A stretch of DNA of 64,000 nt from Photobacterium halotolerans DSM 18316 (lineage in GTDB: Bacteria > Pseudomonadota > Gammaproteobacteria > Enterobacterales > Vibrionaceae). The notes beneath the pieces are model-generated. The model was not told the DNA's origin, did not search any database, and was given only the letters and a program-made list of their open reading frames with translations. The stretch covers positions 216,011 to 280,010 of the forward strand of contig NZ_KE384322.1 of the NCBI RefSeq assembly GCF_000425165.1, written 5' to 3'. The number at the start of each line of letters is the position of its first letter. The first letter of the stretch is position 1. Shown here in pieces: positions 56,007 to 63,973 of this stretch. A program made the position numbers and the translations under genes.

Positions 56007-56828
56007 ATGTATCAGACACAGAAAATCATCGAAGTACCGCTACAGGCGGGTGAGAAAATTATCACCGCGGTTAGCCAGTACCTGTTAATCCGTGACTGCT
56101 CCCATACCGTCACCTTGCTGGCAAAAACCCAGAACCGGGAGCTTGGTACAGAGCTGAAGAAAAATGACGTGGTGCCGCTGGGCGGCTTCGAGACCATCGA
56201 GCTGTACAACCATCACAGCACGACGGTCACGCTCAAATACCAGTTAACCGATATCCCGGTAAACACCCAATCTGACGCGGTGGCTATCAGTGGCGCGGTG
56301 GAGGTGCACAGCATCCGCGAACCCGTGACCATTGATGCCATTCAGCAGACCGTGCCCGTGTCGTTTGATGCGCCTGTGTCTATTGCGAACTGGCCCGCGG
56401 TGCAGCCTGTGAGCGGAAAGATCACCGTAGGCAATTTGCCTGAGGTGCAGGCGGTGCGCGGGGAAGTGGCGATCACCAACCTGCCCGAAGTGCAGAGCGT
56501 GAACGGTCAGGTCACTGTCGGTAATCTGCCGCAGGTGCAGCAAGTCAGTGGTCTGGTTGCGGTGGCGCGCAGTGATGCGCTCGCCAGTGCGGTGATCCCA
56601 TTAGAGCAGGCAACGACAACGCAACTGCTCGCAGCAGATAACACGCGCCAGTCTGTACTGGTGCAGACAGATAAAGCCCTGTTTATCGGGGGAGAAGGCG
56701 TGGATCACCAGACGGGCATTTATATCGCGGCGGGGGAATCCATGACGCTGGATACTGCAGCGGCGGTGTATGGCTATGCGCTGGAAGGGGCCACGGTGCG
56801 GACACTGGCAGAGGTGCGCCATGGCTAG
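56007..56828 (+). CDS. Spike/stalk-like protein with four 15-residue repeats
   Basis: A 273-residue beta-rich protein without membrane span. Residues 1-100 form a globular beta region (EVPLQAGEKIITAVSQYLLIRDC). Then N-[WL]-P-x-V-Q repeats begin at residues 128, 143, 158 and 173, an exact 15-residue period with glycine at a fixed place, typical of a trimeric beta stalk. The C-terminal part (about 190-273) is again globular (TDKALFIGGEG). ATG 56007 opens the frame after AGCGGG. A vertex spike role, like PM2 P1, is the best guess. Confidence 0.78.
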   Translation: MYQTQKIIEVPLQAGEKIITAVSQYLLIRDCSHTVTLLAKTQNRELGTELKKNDVVPLGGFETIELYNHHSTTVTLKYQLTDIPVNTQSDAVAISGAVEVHSIREPVTIDAIQQTVPVSFDAPVSIANWPAVQPVSGKITVGNLPEVQAVRGEVAITNLPEVQSVNGQVTVGNLPQVQQVSGLVAVARSDALASAVIPLEQATTTQLLAADNTRQSVLVQTDKALFIGGEGVDHQTGIYIAAGESMTLDTAAAVYGYALEGATVRTLAEVRHG

Positions 56829-57318
56829 ATTACACGGTAGCGGCGGCGGGAGCTGGAAAAGCGGCGATATCAAGATCCACAACGGCCCCCTTGAATCTAT
56901 CCCGCTGGGCTGGGTGCTGTGTGACGGTCAGAACGGCACGCCGGACTTGTGCGACCGGGCAATCGTCGGCGCGGGCCGGGCATACAGTCCGAATCAGACC
57001 TTCGGGACGGACAGCCGGGCGACAGGCAATCACACCCTGTCATCTAATCAGCTTCCCAGCTCGTCCATGACCTATCAGCGCACCAGTAACTTTCAGATCT
57101 CCAGCATTAGTAATGCGGGGGTGGCGAATCGCTCAGTGCCTAATAACGGCTGGAGTGCGTACGCCGAAACGGGGCGATCTTCACCGCGGACACTGGGCTT
57201 ACGGCTGCATAACGCCAGCACCTATGTCAGCACGCCGGGCAGCGGGCAATCACACAACCACGGTCACGTCGATGTGCGTCAAAAGTCAGTGGCCGTCATT
57301 TGGATTATGAAGCTATGA
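56821..57318 (+). CDS. Collar-domain receptor-binding tip protein
   Basis: A 165-residue protein with the phage tail-collar (receptor-tip) fold signatures: PLGWVLCDGQNGTPDLCDRAIVGAG near the N-terminus, a Ser/Asn-rich variable middle, SHNHGHVDV metal-binding histidines and the ending SVAVIWIMKL. In tailed phages this domain tips the fibres. Here no tail genes exist, so it probably caps the spike encoded just before. It overlaps that gene by 8 bases, which supports coexpression and co-assembly. Confidence 0.82.
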   Translation: MARLHGSGGGSWKSGDIKIHNGPLESIPLGWVLCDGQNGTPDLCDRAIVGAGRAYSPNQTFGTDSRATGNHTLSSNQLPSSSMTYQRTSNFQISSISNAGVANRSVPNNGWSAYAETGRSSPRTLGLRLHNASTYVSTPGSGQSHNHGHVDVRQKSVAVIWIMKL

Positions 57319-57662
57319 GAATTACAGCAGTCACGCAGGATCAGCTCATCGTCATTGATGGTGTGCCGGCCTTTTTGGGACACATCGGCGGCTATGCCAT
57401 GCGGCAAGGTGAATGGGCGGTTGATTTCAACACCCTGACTGGGCTGGGCCATATCGAATATACCGATAACCGCCCGAATCAGGTTATCGACAGCACAGTG
57501 TTTAACGCCGCCTATGGGTGGCTGATTGACGAACACAAACGCTATGTCACAGCCATGGCCGAACAACACGCAGCAGAGGAAGCGGCACGCAATGAGCAGC
57601 AACAAGATCTTATTGATACTGAGTCTGATGGTGATGGGGTTAGCAGCAATGACGATGTATAA
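57315..57662 (+). CDS. Small protein downstream of the tip gene, possibly an assembly partner
   Basis: A 115-residue protein. Residues 1-65 are beta-like (ITAVTQDQLIVIDGVPAFLGHIGGYAM), the rest is an acidic helix with AAEEAARNEQQQ and a Ser/Asp tail. It begins as ATGA on the stop of the collar-domain gene and its C-terminus overlaps the next gene by 71 bases. Small proteins placed after tip or fibre genes often chaperone them; sequence alone does not show this. Confidence 0.72.
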   Translation: MRITAVTQDQLIVIDGVPAFLGHIGGYAMRQGEWAVDFNTLTGLGHIEYTDNRPNQVIDSTVFNAAYGWLIDEHKRYVTAMAEQHAAEEAARNEQQQDLIDTESDGDGVSSNDDV

Positions 57663-58044
57663 GCCGCGAGGCATCCGAAACAACAATCCGGGCAATATTG
57701 AGGACAACGGCACCGCATGGCGTGGCCGTGTCGGTAACGATGGCCGCTTTGTCATCTTCGACAGACCGGAAAACGGCATCCGTGCACTGGCCCGGACGCT
57801 GAAAACCTATCGCAACCTGCACGGCCTGACCACGGTGCGCGGCATCATCAATCGCTGGGCGCCGCCAGTGGAAAATGACACCAGCGCTTATGTGGCTCAC
57901 GTCGCCGGGGCGCTGGGCGTCTCCCCGGACACCTCGCTATCAGAAGCGGAAACTATGGACATCGTGCCCCTGATTATCCGCCATGAGAACGGCATGCAGC
58001 CCTACAGCGCCAAGATGCTCAATGCGGGCATTCAGGCAGCATAA
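57592..58044 (+). CDS. P5-like lysozyme-fold protein with N-terminal membrane segment
   Basis: A 150-residue protein of the group annotated as structural protein P5 in PM2-like prophages: an N-terminal membrane or signal-anchor helix (LLILSLMVMGLAAMTMY, about residues 7-23), then the lysozyme-superfamily pattern GIRNNNPGNIEDNG, with FDRPENGIRALART and RGIINRWAPPVENDTSAY. It may be a virion-bound or exported peptidoglycan hydrolase used in entry or lysis. ATG 57592 is chosen because it opens the membrane segment; it lies 71 bases inside the previous gene in another frame. Confidence 0.8.
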   Translation: MSSNKILLILSLMVMGLAAMTMYKPRGIRNNNPGNIEDNGTAWRGRVGNDGRFVIFDRPENGIRALARTLKTYRNLHGLTTVRGIINRWAPPVENDTSAYVAHVAGALGVSPDTSLSEAETMDIVPLIIRHENGMQPYSAKMLNAGIQAA

Positions 58045-58050
58045 GGGGGA

Positions 58051-58470
58051 ATGATGCTCGGTGCATTATTGAATCTGATCACGGGCGGGGTGACGGCTTG
58101 GCAACAGCACAGCCGCAACAAGGCCGAAGCCCTGAAACGCAAAGACGAGCTGGAGCAGGCCAAACACGCCGCCAGGTTAAAACGGCTGGAATACGGCGAC
58201 GAGAAAGCGGCCAATCTGGACGAGCTGAGTATCAAGGGCCGGGGCTGGAAAGATGAATTTATCTTACTGGTTGTGTTCACGCCCTTGGTGCTGTGCTTCT
58301 GGCCTGATTACGCGGTGTATGTGGATGCAGGTTTTCAGGCGCTCAGCAGCATCCCAGAGCCTTACTGGTACGTGGTCGGGGCTATCGTCGTCGACGTATT
58401 GGGAATGCGCTCTATGGTGCGCTACCTGCTGGAATTCTTCTCACACAAATTCAGAGGGAAACCGACTTGA
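58051..58470 (+). CDS. Probable holin (3TM GTA-holin type)
   Basis: A 139-residue protein with N-terminal short hydrophobic helix (LGALLNLITGGVTAW), a highly charged helix (about 18-65, RNKAEALKRKDELEQ) and two membrane spans (EFILLVVFTPLVLCFW and PYWYVVGAIVVDVLGMRSMV). This layout matches 3TM holins of gene-transfer agents and small phages. RBS AAGGGGGA. It lies between the lysozyme-fold gene and two tiny genes, consistent with a lysis cassette. Confidence 0.78.
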   Translation: MMLGALLNLITGGVTAWQQHSRNKAEALKRKDELEQAKHAARLKRLEYGDEKAANLDELSIKGRGWKDEFILLVVFTPLVLCFWPDYAVYVDAGFQALSSIPEPYWYVVGAIVVDVLGMRSMVRYLLEFFSHKFRGKPT

Positions 58471-58604
58471 TAGAAATACTGCAACAACTGACCGCGATGG
58501 GCTTACCGCCCACCATGATCGCGCTGCTCATCGTGCTGTACAAGCAGGACAAGCGGCTAACAATACTGGAAACTAACGTACAGCTGGGGAAAAAGCATGG
58601 CTAA
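58467..58604 (+). CDS. 45-residue protein with one membrane span (TTG start)
   Basis: Starts at TTG 58467, overlapping the holin stop, with GAGGGAAACC upstream. The protein is IEILQQLTAMGLPPTMIALL and continues with IVLYKQDKRLTILE to a basic end; a membrane helix is likely at about 12-25. The overlap at both ends (8 bases with the next gene) and absence of another frame support it. It may be an antiholin or Rz-like helper by position only. Confidence 0.6.
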   Translation: MIEILQQLTAMGLPPTMIALLIVLYKQDKRLTILETNVQLGKKHG

Positions 58605-58716
58605 GACTGGACTGAAAAGTAACGGCACACTGAAGAAAGGCTACCGATTCGCCAAAGGGGGCCGTGTGGTGAAAGCGAAGAATGCGACGGTGAAGCGGAA
58701 GCGTGTGAGAAAATAA
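58597..58716 (+). CDS. 39-residue very basic protein
   Basis: MAKTGLKSNGTLKKGYRFAK then GGRVVKAKNATVKRKRVRK: about 15 of 39 residues are Lys or Arg, almost none acidic. It resembles small DNA-condensing virion proteins, such as the microvirus J protein, in size and charge, which would suit a phage without scaffold proteins. It overlaps the previous gene by 8 bases and ends just before the terminator. No homologue is claimed. Confidence 0.65.
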   Translation: MAKTGLKSNGTLKKGYRFAKGGRVVKAKNATVKRKRVRK

Positions 58717-58722
58717 ACTATG

Positions 58723-58741
58723 GCCCACCTAACAGGTGGGC
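58723..58741. terminator. Hairpin ending the late operon and the convergent Abi gene
   Basis: A perfect 8-bp stem GCCCACCT/AGGTGGGC with a 3-base loop, 7 bases after the last late gene and 27 before the Abi stop. It is followed by ATTTAAGTT on the plus side and CATAGTTTATTTT on the minus side. Confidence 0.75.
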
Positions 58742-58768
58742 ATTTAAGTTATGGGTGTTAAGTATTGG

Positions 58769-59701
58769 TCAAATTGCTTCTACTAAGTAACTTTGACCAG
58801 CAACATTAACTAGCATTGGTGATTTTTTTTGTTTTAACTCTTGTAAGAATTGTTTTAGTTTTTTCTTCTTCCGTATGCTGATTTGCTTTCCTTTTGAGCG
58901 ATAGCGGCATTGATCCAGCATCTCTTTTGAAGCGGTAAATCTGGCTTTTACTATTAAATTTTGCAGATTTAGCAACTGTGTCTTCTCTGAGGAGATTATA
59001 CGTATAAGCTCTTCAATTTTATCAATTTTATTTGAGAGGAACTTAAGGGCTTCTTCCTCTGTTGTAACTGAGATACCTTTCCACAGTGGTTCATGATGAG
59101 AAAGACGGTTTCTAAACTGCCTTAATTCTGAAACAATTGGATATATGTGTTTGTGAAAATCTGATGAACTTTGGGTTGGCCAATTTTTAAAAGCTTTTTT
59201 ACTTAACTTAGGCCAAAGAAAATTAGAGTTATTGACTCTATAGTGGCAAGTATGAAGTGCAAACTCCCATGTGCTAAAGTCTGTTGCAGCAACAACAAGA
59301 TTAAAATCTGGCTGATGAGTTGAGGGCAATGCTGTAAGATTAGCTTTCTTTCTTGATTCGTTGAGCTTTTTTACAACATTTTTCCTAGCTAATTCGAATT
59401 TGTTTATAAGGTTAGTATGGTTGTAGTCTTGCGTGTTACGACGTTTATTACGCAAATTGTGCTCTATGGCCTCATACCAATAGCTTCCAAATTCTTTTTC
59501 CGCAGGTGCGTTGATTGCATTTCTTAATGCGACTTCAGTTGCTTGGAGCAAAGGATAAATAGAGCCGCATAACACCTTGTTCCAAAGATAGACGCCATAA
59601 ATCTCTTCAACCGAATGTTCTTGGAAAAAGTTTTCATAAGTACCAATTCTTGGCCCAGAAACATACGGTTTGACTTTTTCGTAACGTATTGACTCTTTCA
59701 T
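58769..59701 (-). CDS. Abi-like HEPN protein (possible abortive-infection cargo gene)
   Basis: A 310-residue protein of the Abi_2/AbiD-F-like group: helical, with conserved VSGPRIGTYENFF, the LQATEVALRNAI helix and the HEPN catalytic pattern RNRLSHHEPLW (Arg197, Asn198, His202). HEPN proteins are RNases that stop translation when triggered, commonly as anti-phage systems. The start is set at ATG 59701 (GAAGAAAA upstream); an upstream ATG at 59803 would add 34 residues. The gene is strongly AT-rich compared with the late genes and stands alone, without an antitoxin-like partner in the window. Its role here is inference from family. Confidence 0.8.
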   Translation of the reverse strand: MKESIRYEKVKPYVSGPRIGTYENFFQEHSVEEIYGVYLWNKVLCGSIYPLLQATEVALRNAINAPAEKEFGSYWYEAIEHNLRNKRRNTQDYNHTNLINKFELARKNVVKKLNESRKKANLTALPSTHQPDFNLVVAATDFSTWEFALHTCHYRVNNSNFLWPKLSKKAFKNWPTQSSSDFHKHIYPIVSELRQFRNRLSHHEPLWKGISVTTEEEALKFLSNKIDKIEELIRIISSEKTQLLNLQNLIVKARFTASKEMLDQCRYRSKGKQISIRKKKKLKQFLQELKQKKSPMLVNVAGQSYLVEAI

Positions 59702-59840
59702 TTTTCTTCGCTTGTTCTCATTTAAAGCTAGCTTAGCATATTCACCGGTTAGCATTAGCTTTCGTGATTTGACTTGTGACATAGGGTATCGTATTATTGA
59801 CATAGCTGGTGCAGACCCCTCCGAAGTTAAACCCTTCGAA

Positions 59841-59930
59841 ATGTCTAGCGCAATGGCACAAAGAGTTTTTAGCTAGTGTAGAACCCTTTCCCTGAAATAC
59901 GGTGATATTTCTAACACAATGGCACAAGAG
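59841..59930. repeat. Two imperfect direct repeats with AATGGCACAA core
   Basis: 59841-59865 and 59907-59930 agree at 21 of 25 aligned positions and share CAATGGCACAA; the upstream ACCCTT context is also repeated, giving a period of about 66 bases. Purpose unknown: candidate protein-binding or integrase arm sites. Confidence 0.5.
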
Positions 59931-59931
59931 A

Positions 59932-59959
59932 ACAAAGCCCTCCAATGTGAGGGCTTTGT
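59932..59959. terminator. Orphan hairpin, terminator-like
   Basis: ACAAAGCCCTC pairs with GAGGGCTTTGT over 11 bp with a 6-base loop, followed by TTTATC on the plus side. No plus-strand gene precedes it within 1.2 kb; it may be a relic terminator of lost DNA or back up metH termination. Confidence 0.6.
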
Positions 59960-60258
59960 TTTATCAAAATTTTGAACGTAGTTGATGTAGATACAATCGC
60001 GTATACATCTGCCAAAGAAAACTCAGGTTTCAGTATCCTCTCACTTGCACTAGATTAATCTCAAACAGTCTGCACCTTCACCTACAAAACCGGATTGTTA
60101 AGCTAGGCTTTACTTTGTATCTAGCACCCTCTTTACCAAAGTATCTATTACTGCATGTGATTTCAGATCTATACCCTGCCCATTAAAAATTTATGTCGTG
60201 GGCATTATGTGGCCACAAATAAACAAAAAACATAATTAAAACAGCACCTTACAGTAAT

Positions 60259-60287
60259 AAAAAAGGCCCTCAATGAGCGCCTTTTTG
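60259..60287 (-). terminator. Rho-independent terminator of metH; right boundary of the inserted element
   Basis: Read on the minus strand it is AAAAAGGC, mismatch G, CTC-ATT-GAG, mismatch G, GCC and a T-run, 18 bases after the metH stop. It is identical over 28 bases to the lysC terminator in the sense of transcription, and so inverted in the window. Confidence 0.92.
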
Positions 60288-60304
60288 TCTTCAGTGAACA
60301 AGCA

Positions 60305-63300
60305 TCAAAGATTTGGCCCCAGCCATTTCTCCGCTTCAAGCTCATCCCAGCCTTTACGCTCGGCGTAGCTTTCCATCTGATCGCGCTGGATCTGGGCGAC
60401 GGCAAAATAGCGCGATTCCGGGTGTGAGAAGTACCAGCCCGATACGGCTGCGCCCGGCCACATGGCGTAGCTTTCCGTCAGGATCATGCCGGTATTGGCT
60501 TCAGCATCCAACAGCTTCCAAATCTCGCCTTTCTCTGTGTGTTCAGGGCAAGCGGGATAGCCTGGCGCAGGCCGGATACCCTGGTATTTTTCACGGATCA
60601 GATCTTCGTTGCTCAGGTTCTCGTCCGGCGCATAGCCCCAGATCTCCTTGCGGACAGTCTCGTGCATGAATTCGGCAAAGGCTTCGGCAAGACGATCAGC
60701 CACCGCCTGAATCATGATCGCGTTGTAGTCGTCGCCTTTGGCTTTGAACTGATCGGCAATCTCATATTCACCGATACCGCCGGTTACCGCAAAGGCTCCG
60801 ATCCAGTCAGCTTTACCGCTTTCTTTCGGGGCAATGTAATCCGACAGACAGTAATTCGGCCCTTTGGGTTTTTCTGTCTGCTGGCGCAGTCCGCGCAAGG
60901 TTGTCAGCACCTGGGTTCGGCTCTCATCGGTGTAGACTTCGATATCATCACCAATATTATTGGCCGGGAACAAACCACAGACGCCATTGGCCTTGATCAT
61001 GCCGCTGGCTTCGATCTCATCCAGCAGTTGGTTGGCATCGTCAAATAAGCGCTGGGCTTCCTGACCCACGACTTCATGACGCAGAATAGTGGGATATTTG
61101 CCGCTCAGCGACCAGGTCATAAAGAAGGGCGTCCAGTCGATATAACGCCGCAGGGTCGCAATATCAAAATCCTTGAACACGTGGATCCCCGGTTTTTGCG
61201 GCGCGGGAGGGGTGTAGCTATTCCAGTCGATCGCCACTTTATTGGCACGGGCAGCTTCCAGGCTGACAGGGGCACTTCGTGGACGCTTGCGGGCGTGTTG
61301 TTCACGCACCACCTCGTATTCCTGGTCAAGACGCTCAACAAACGCCGGTCGCTGGACATCCGACAAGAGTGCCGAACATACCCCGACAGCACGCGAGGCG
61401 TTTGAGACATAAACGACCGGGGCATGGTAGTTCTGCTCAATTTTGACCGCCGTGTGGGCCTTGGAGGTGGTTGCCCCGCCAATCAGCAGAGGCAGATCAA
61501 AGCCCTGACGCTCCATTTCTTTGGCGACATGCACCATTTCATCGAGTGAAGGAGTGATCAGCCCGGAGAGACCGATAATATCGACCTTCTCTTCTTTGGC
61601 CACTTTCAGGATCTTGTCGCAAGACACCATGACACCCAGGTCGATGATCTCGTAGTTATTACACTGCAGCACCACACCGACAATGTTTTTGCCGATATCG
61701 TGCACATCGCCTTTCACCGTGGCGAGCAGTATTTTGCCGTTAGTGCGCCCGGCCTGCTTCTCGGCATTGATGTAAGGTTCGAGATAGGCGACCGCCTGTT
61801 TCATCACCCGGGCTGATTTCACCACCTGAGGCAGGAACATTTTCCCTTCACCGAACAGATCACCGACTATGTTCATCCCTGCCATCAAAGGCCCTTCTAT
61901 GACCTCTAACGGTTTTTCTGCGTTCTGACGGGCTTCTTCGGTATCTTCAACAATAAACTCAGTGATCCCTTTGACCAGCGCATGGGACAGACGCTTATCG
62001 ACCGGCCAGCCGCGCCATTCGGCGGCCGTTTTATCTTCTACCGCTTCGCCGCTGCCCCGGTATTTGTCCGCAAGATCCAGCAGGCGCTCAGTAGAATCAT
62101 CCCGGCGGTTCAACACAACATCTTCCACCGCTTCGCGCAGCTCGTCTGCCAGATCATCGTAAATGGCCAGCTGACCGGCATTCACTATGCCCATATCCAT
62201 GCCGTTTTTGAAACAGTGATACAGGAACACGGCATGAATCGCTTCCCGCACAGGTTCATTACCACGGAACGAGAAAGACACATTCGATACGCCGCCCGAC
62301 ACCATTGCATGCGGCAGAGTGCGCTTGATGTCTCCTACGGCTTCAATGAAATCCACCGCGTAGTTATTGTGCTCATCAATCCCGGTGGCTACCGCGAAAA
62401 TGTTCGGGTCAAAAATGATATCTTCCGGCGGGTAACCCACCTCATCCACCAGAATGCGGTAGGCATTGGTACAGATCTCTATCTTACGCTCACGGGTATC
62501 GGCCTGACCGACCTCGTCGAACGCCATCACAATCACAGCTGCACCATAGCGGCGGATCAGTTTCGCCTGCTCAACAAACTTCTCTTTGCCTTCTTTGAGA
62601 GAAATTGAGTTAACAATGGGTTTTCCCTGTACGCACTTCAGGCCGGCTTCCAGTATTTCCCACTTGGAGGAGTCAATCATAATAGGGACGCGGGAGATTT
62701 CAGGCTCAGAAGCGCACAGATTCAGAAAGCGCACCATGGCAGCTTCGGCATCCAGCATGCCTTCGTCCATATTGATATCGATGATCTGAGCGCCGGCTTC
62801 CACCTGCTGACGCGCCACTTCCAGCGCTTCGTCATACAGCTCTTCTTTGATCAGGCGACGAAAACGGGCCGAACCGGTCACATTGGTGCGCTCACCGACA
62901 TTGACAAATAAAGTGTCTTTTTCAATGGTCAGCGGCTCGAGACCTGACAAGCGGCAGGCCACAGGGATCTCAGGCAATTGACGGGGCGCGACATTCGCCG
63001 TCACCCGGGCCATTTCACGAATATGCTCTGGCGTGGTGCCACAACAACCGCCCACCAGGTTCAGGAAGCCGGACTCTGCCCACTCTTTGATATGCTCGGC
63101 CATTTCAGCCGCTTCCAGATCATATTCACCAAACGCATTGGGCAGACCGGCATTCGGGTGCGCTGAGACCGCACACTCCGAAATACGTGATAATTCTTCC
63201 ACATACTGGCGCAGCTCATCCGGCCCCAATGCACAGTTAAGGCCAAACGAAACAGGTTTAACGTGTCGCAGAGAATTGTAAAAGGCTTCAGTAGTTTGTC

Positions 63301-63973
63301 CTGATAAGGTACGGCCGGAAGCATCGGTGATTGTGCCTGAAATCATGACAGGTAAAGTCACACCCAGCTCTTCAAAGACCGTATCCACGGCAAACGCACA
63401 GGCTTTGGCATTCAGGGTATCAAAAATCGTTTCAATCAGAATGATATCGGCCCCGCCGGCTATCAGGGCGCGGGTTGATTCGGAATACGCTTCTACCAGC
63501 AGATCAAACGACACGTTCCTGAAACCCGGATCGTTGACATCCGGCGATATTGAACAGGTACGGTTGGTCGGACCGAGTACACCGGCCACAAAGCGCGGTT
63601 TGTCCGGGGTTTTCGCCGTCCATTCATCAGCCGCCTGGCGGGCCAGCTTAGCCGCTTCGAAATTAATCTCAGCGCTCAGGCTCTCCATGTCATAGTCAGC
63701 CATGGCGATGGTCGTTGCGTTGAAGGTGTTGGTCTCAAGAATATCGGCGCCGGCCTCAAGGTAAGCGGAGTGAATATCCTTGATCAGTTGTGGCTGGGTG
63801 AGTACCAGCAGATCGTTATTGCCTTTAAGATCCGAATGCCAATCAGAAAAACGTTCACCACGGTAATCCTCTTCATCCAGCTTGTAGCTCTGGATCATGG
63901 TGCCCATGCCCCCATCTATAATGAGGATCTGTTCCTTAAGTCGCTTTTGTAATAAATCCGTACCCTTCGACAC
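60305..63973 (-). CDS. metH: Cobalamin-dependent methionine synthase MetH
   Basis: Transfers the methyl group from 5-methyltetrahydrofolate to homocysteine via methylcobalamin. The 1222 residues hold, in order, the homocysteine domain (1-325, zinc cysteines in [10 protein letters not shown]), the pterin domain (about 355-620), the cobalamin domain with the DVHDIGKN motif whose histidine coordinates cobalt, and the C-terminal activation domain that binds S-adenosylmethionine ([15 protein letters not shown]). Length is near E. coli (1227). GTG 63973 is chosen; AAGGAA lies about 8 bases upstream. Any upstream riboswitch would be outside the window. Confidence 0.98.
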   Translation of the reverse strand: MSKGTDLLQKRLKEQILIIDGGMGTMIQSYKLDEEDYRGERFSDWHSDLKGNNDLLVLTQPQLIKDIHSAYLEAGADILETNTFNATTIAMADYDMESLSAEINFEAAKLARQAADEWTAKTPDKPRFVAGVLGPTNRTCSISPDVNDPGFRNVSFDLLVEAYSESTRALIAGGADIILIETIFDTLNAKACAFAVDTVFEELGVTLPVMISGTITDASGRTLSGQTTEAFYNSLRHVKPVSFGLNCALGPDELRQYVEELSRISECAVSAHPNAGLPNAFGEYDLEAAEMAEHIKEWAESGFLNLVGGCCGTTPEHIREMARVTANVAPRQLPEIPVACRLSGLEPLTIEKDTLFVNVGERTNVTGSARFRRLIKEELYDEALEVARQQVEAGAQIIDINMDEGMLDAEAAMVRFLNLCASEPEISRVPIMIDSSKWEILEAGLKCVQGKPIVNSISLKEGKEKFVEQAKLIRRYGAAVIVMAFDEVGQADTRERKIEICTNAYRILVDEVGYPPEDIIFDPNIFAVATGIDEHNNYAVDFIEAVGDIKRTLPHAMVSGGVSNVSFSFRGNEPVREAIHAVFLYHCFKNGMDMGIVNAGQLAIYDDLADELREAVEDVVLNRRDDSTERLLDLADKYRGSGEAVEDKTAAEWRGWPVDKRLSHALVKGITEFIVEDTEEARQNAEKPLEVIEGPLMAGMNIVGDLFGEGKMFLPQVVKSARVMKQAVAYLEPYINAEKQAGRTNGKILLATVKGDVHDIGKNIVGVVLQCNNYEIIDLGVMVSCDKILKVAKEEKVDIIGLSGLITPSLDEMVHVAKEMERQGFDLPLLIGGATTSKAHTAVKIEQNYHAPVVYVSNASRAVGVCSALLSDVQRPAFVERLDQEYEVVREQHARKRPRSAPVSLEAARANKVAIDWNSYTPPAPQKPGIHVFKDFDIATLRRYIDWTPFFMTWSLSGKYPTILRHEVVGQEAQRLFDDANQLLDEIEASGMIKANGVCGLFPANNIGDDIEVYTDESRTQVLTTLRGLRQQTEKPKGPNYCLSDYIAPKESGKADWIGAFAVTGGIGEYEIADQFKAKGDDYNAIMIQAVADRLAEAFAEFMHETVRKEIWGYAPDENLSNEDLIREKYQGIRPAPGYPACPEHTEKGEIWKLLDAEANTGMILTESYAMWPGAAVSGWYFSHPESRYFAVAQIQRDQMESYAERKGWDELEAEKWLGPNL

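Larger units (their letters stand above)
47445..60258. mobile_element. PM2/corticovirus-like prophage with tailless-virion genes and a right-hand Abi cargo gene
   Basis: Everything between the lysC and metH terminators, genes that are neighbours in other vibrios as far as I recall, looks inserted. The certain core is 47534-58716: integrase, S24 repressor, Cox-like protein, two-Tyr HUH Rep, small early proteins, packaging ATPase, double-jelly-roll capsid protein, several one-span membrane proteins, spike and tip, lysozyme-fold protein, holin and a small basic protein. The core is about 11.2 kb, close to the 10-kb PM2 genome; no tail, portal, terminase large subunit or head protease is present. 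All frames are open. Composition is mosaic: the structural part is GC-rich, the int-repressor part and the Abi gene are AT-rich. The exact attachment sites are not determined. Confidence 0.88.
59702..60304. other. AT-rich gene-free region between the Abi gene and metH
   Basis: No gene is seen in these 603 bases. It contains imperfect direct repeats (59841-59865 and 59907-59930), an orphan hairpin (59932-59959), and the metH terminator (60259-60287). The stretch 59960-60255 has no recognisable feature. It probably contains the right attachment end, but no clear att core could be fixed apart from the terminator repeat. Confidence 0.6.

Noticed and set aside
56821..57318. Collar-domain gene as evidence for a defective tailed prophage
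   Set aside because: No portal, terminase large subunit, head protease, tail tube, tape measure or baseplate gene lies in the element, and the late operon is gap-free, so nothing seems deleted.
47415..60287. The flanking terminators as ordinary direct-repeat att sites
   Set aside because: They are perfect only as inverted copies; as direct repeats they differ at three positions including the centre, where tyrosine recombinases need identity. Kept only as an open question.
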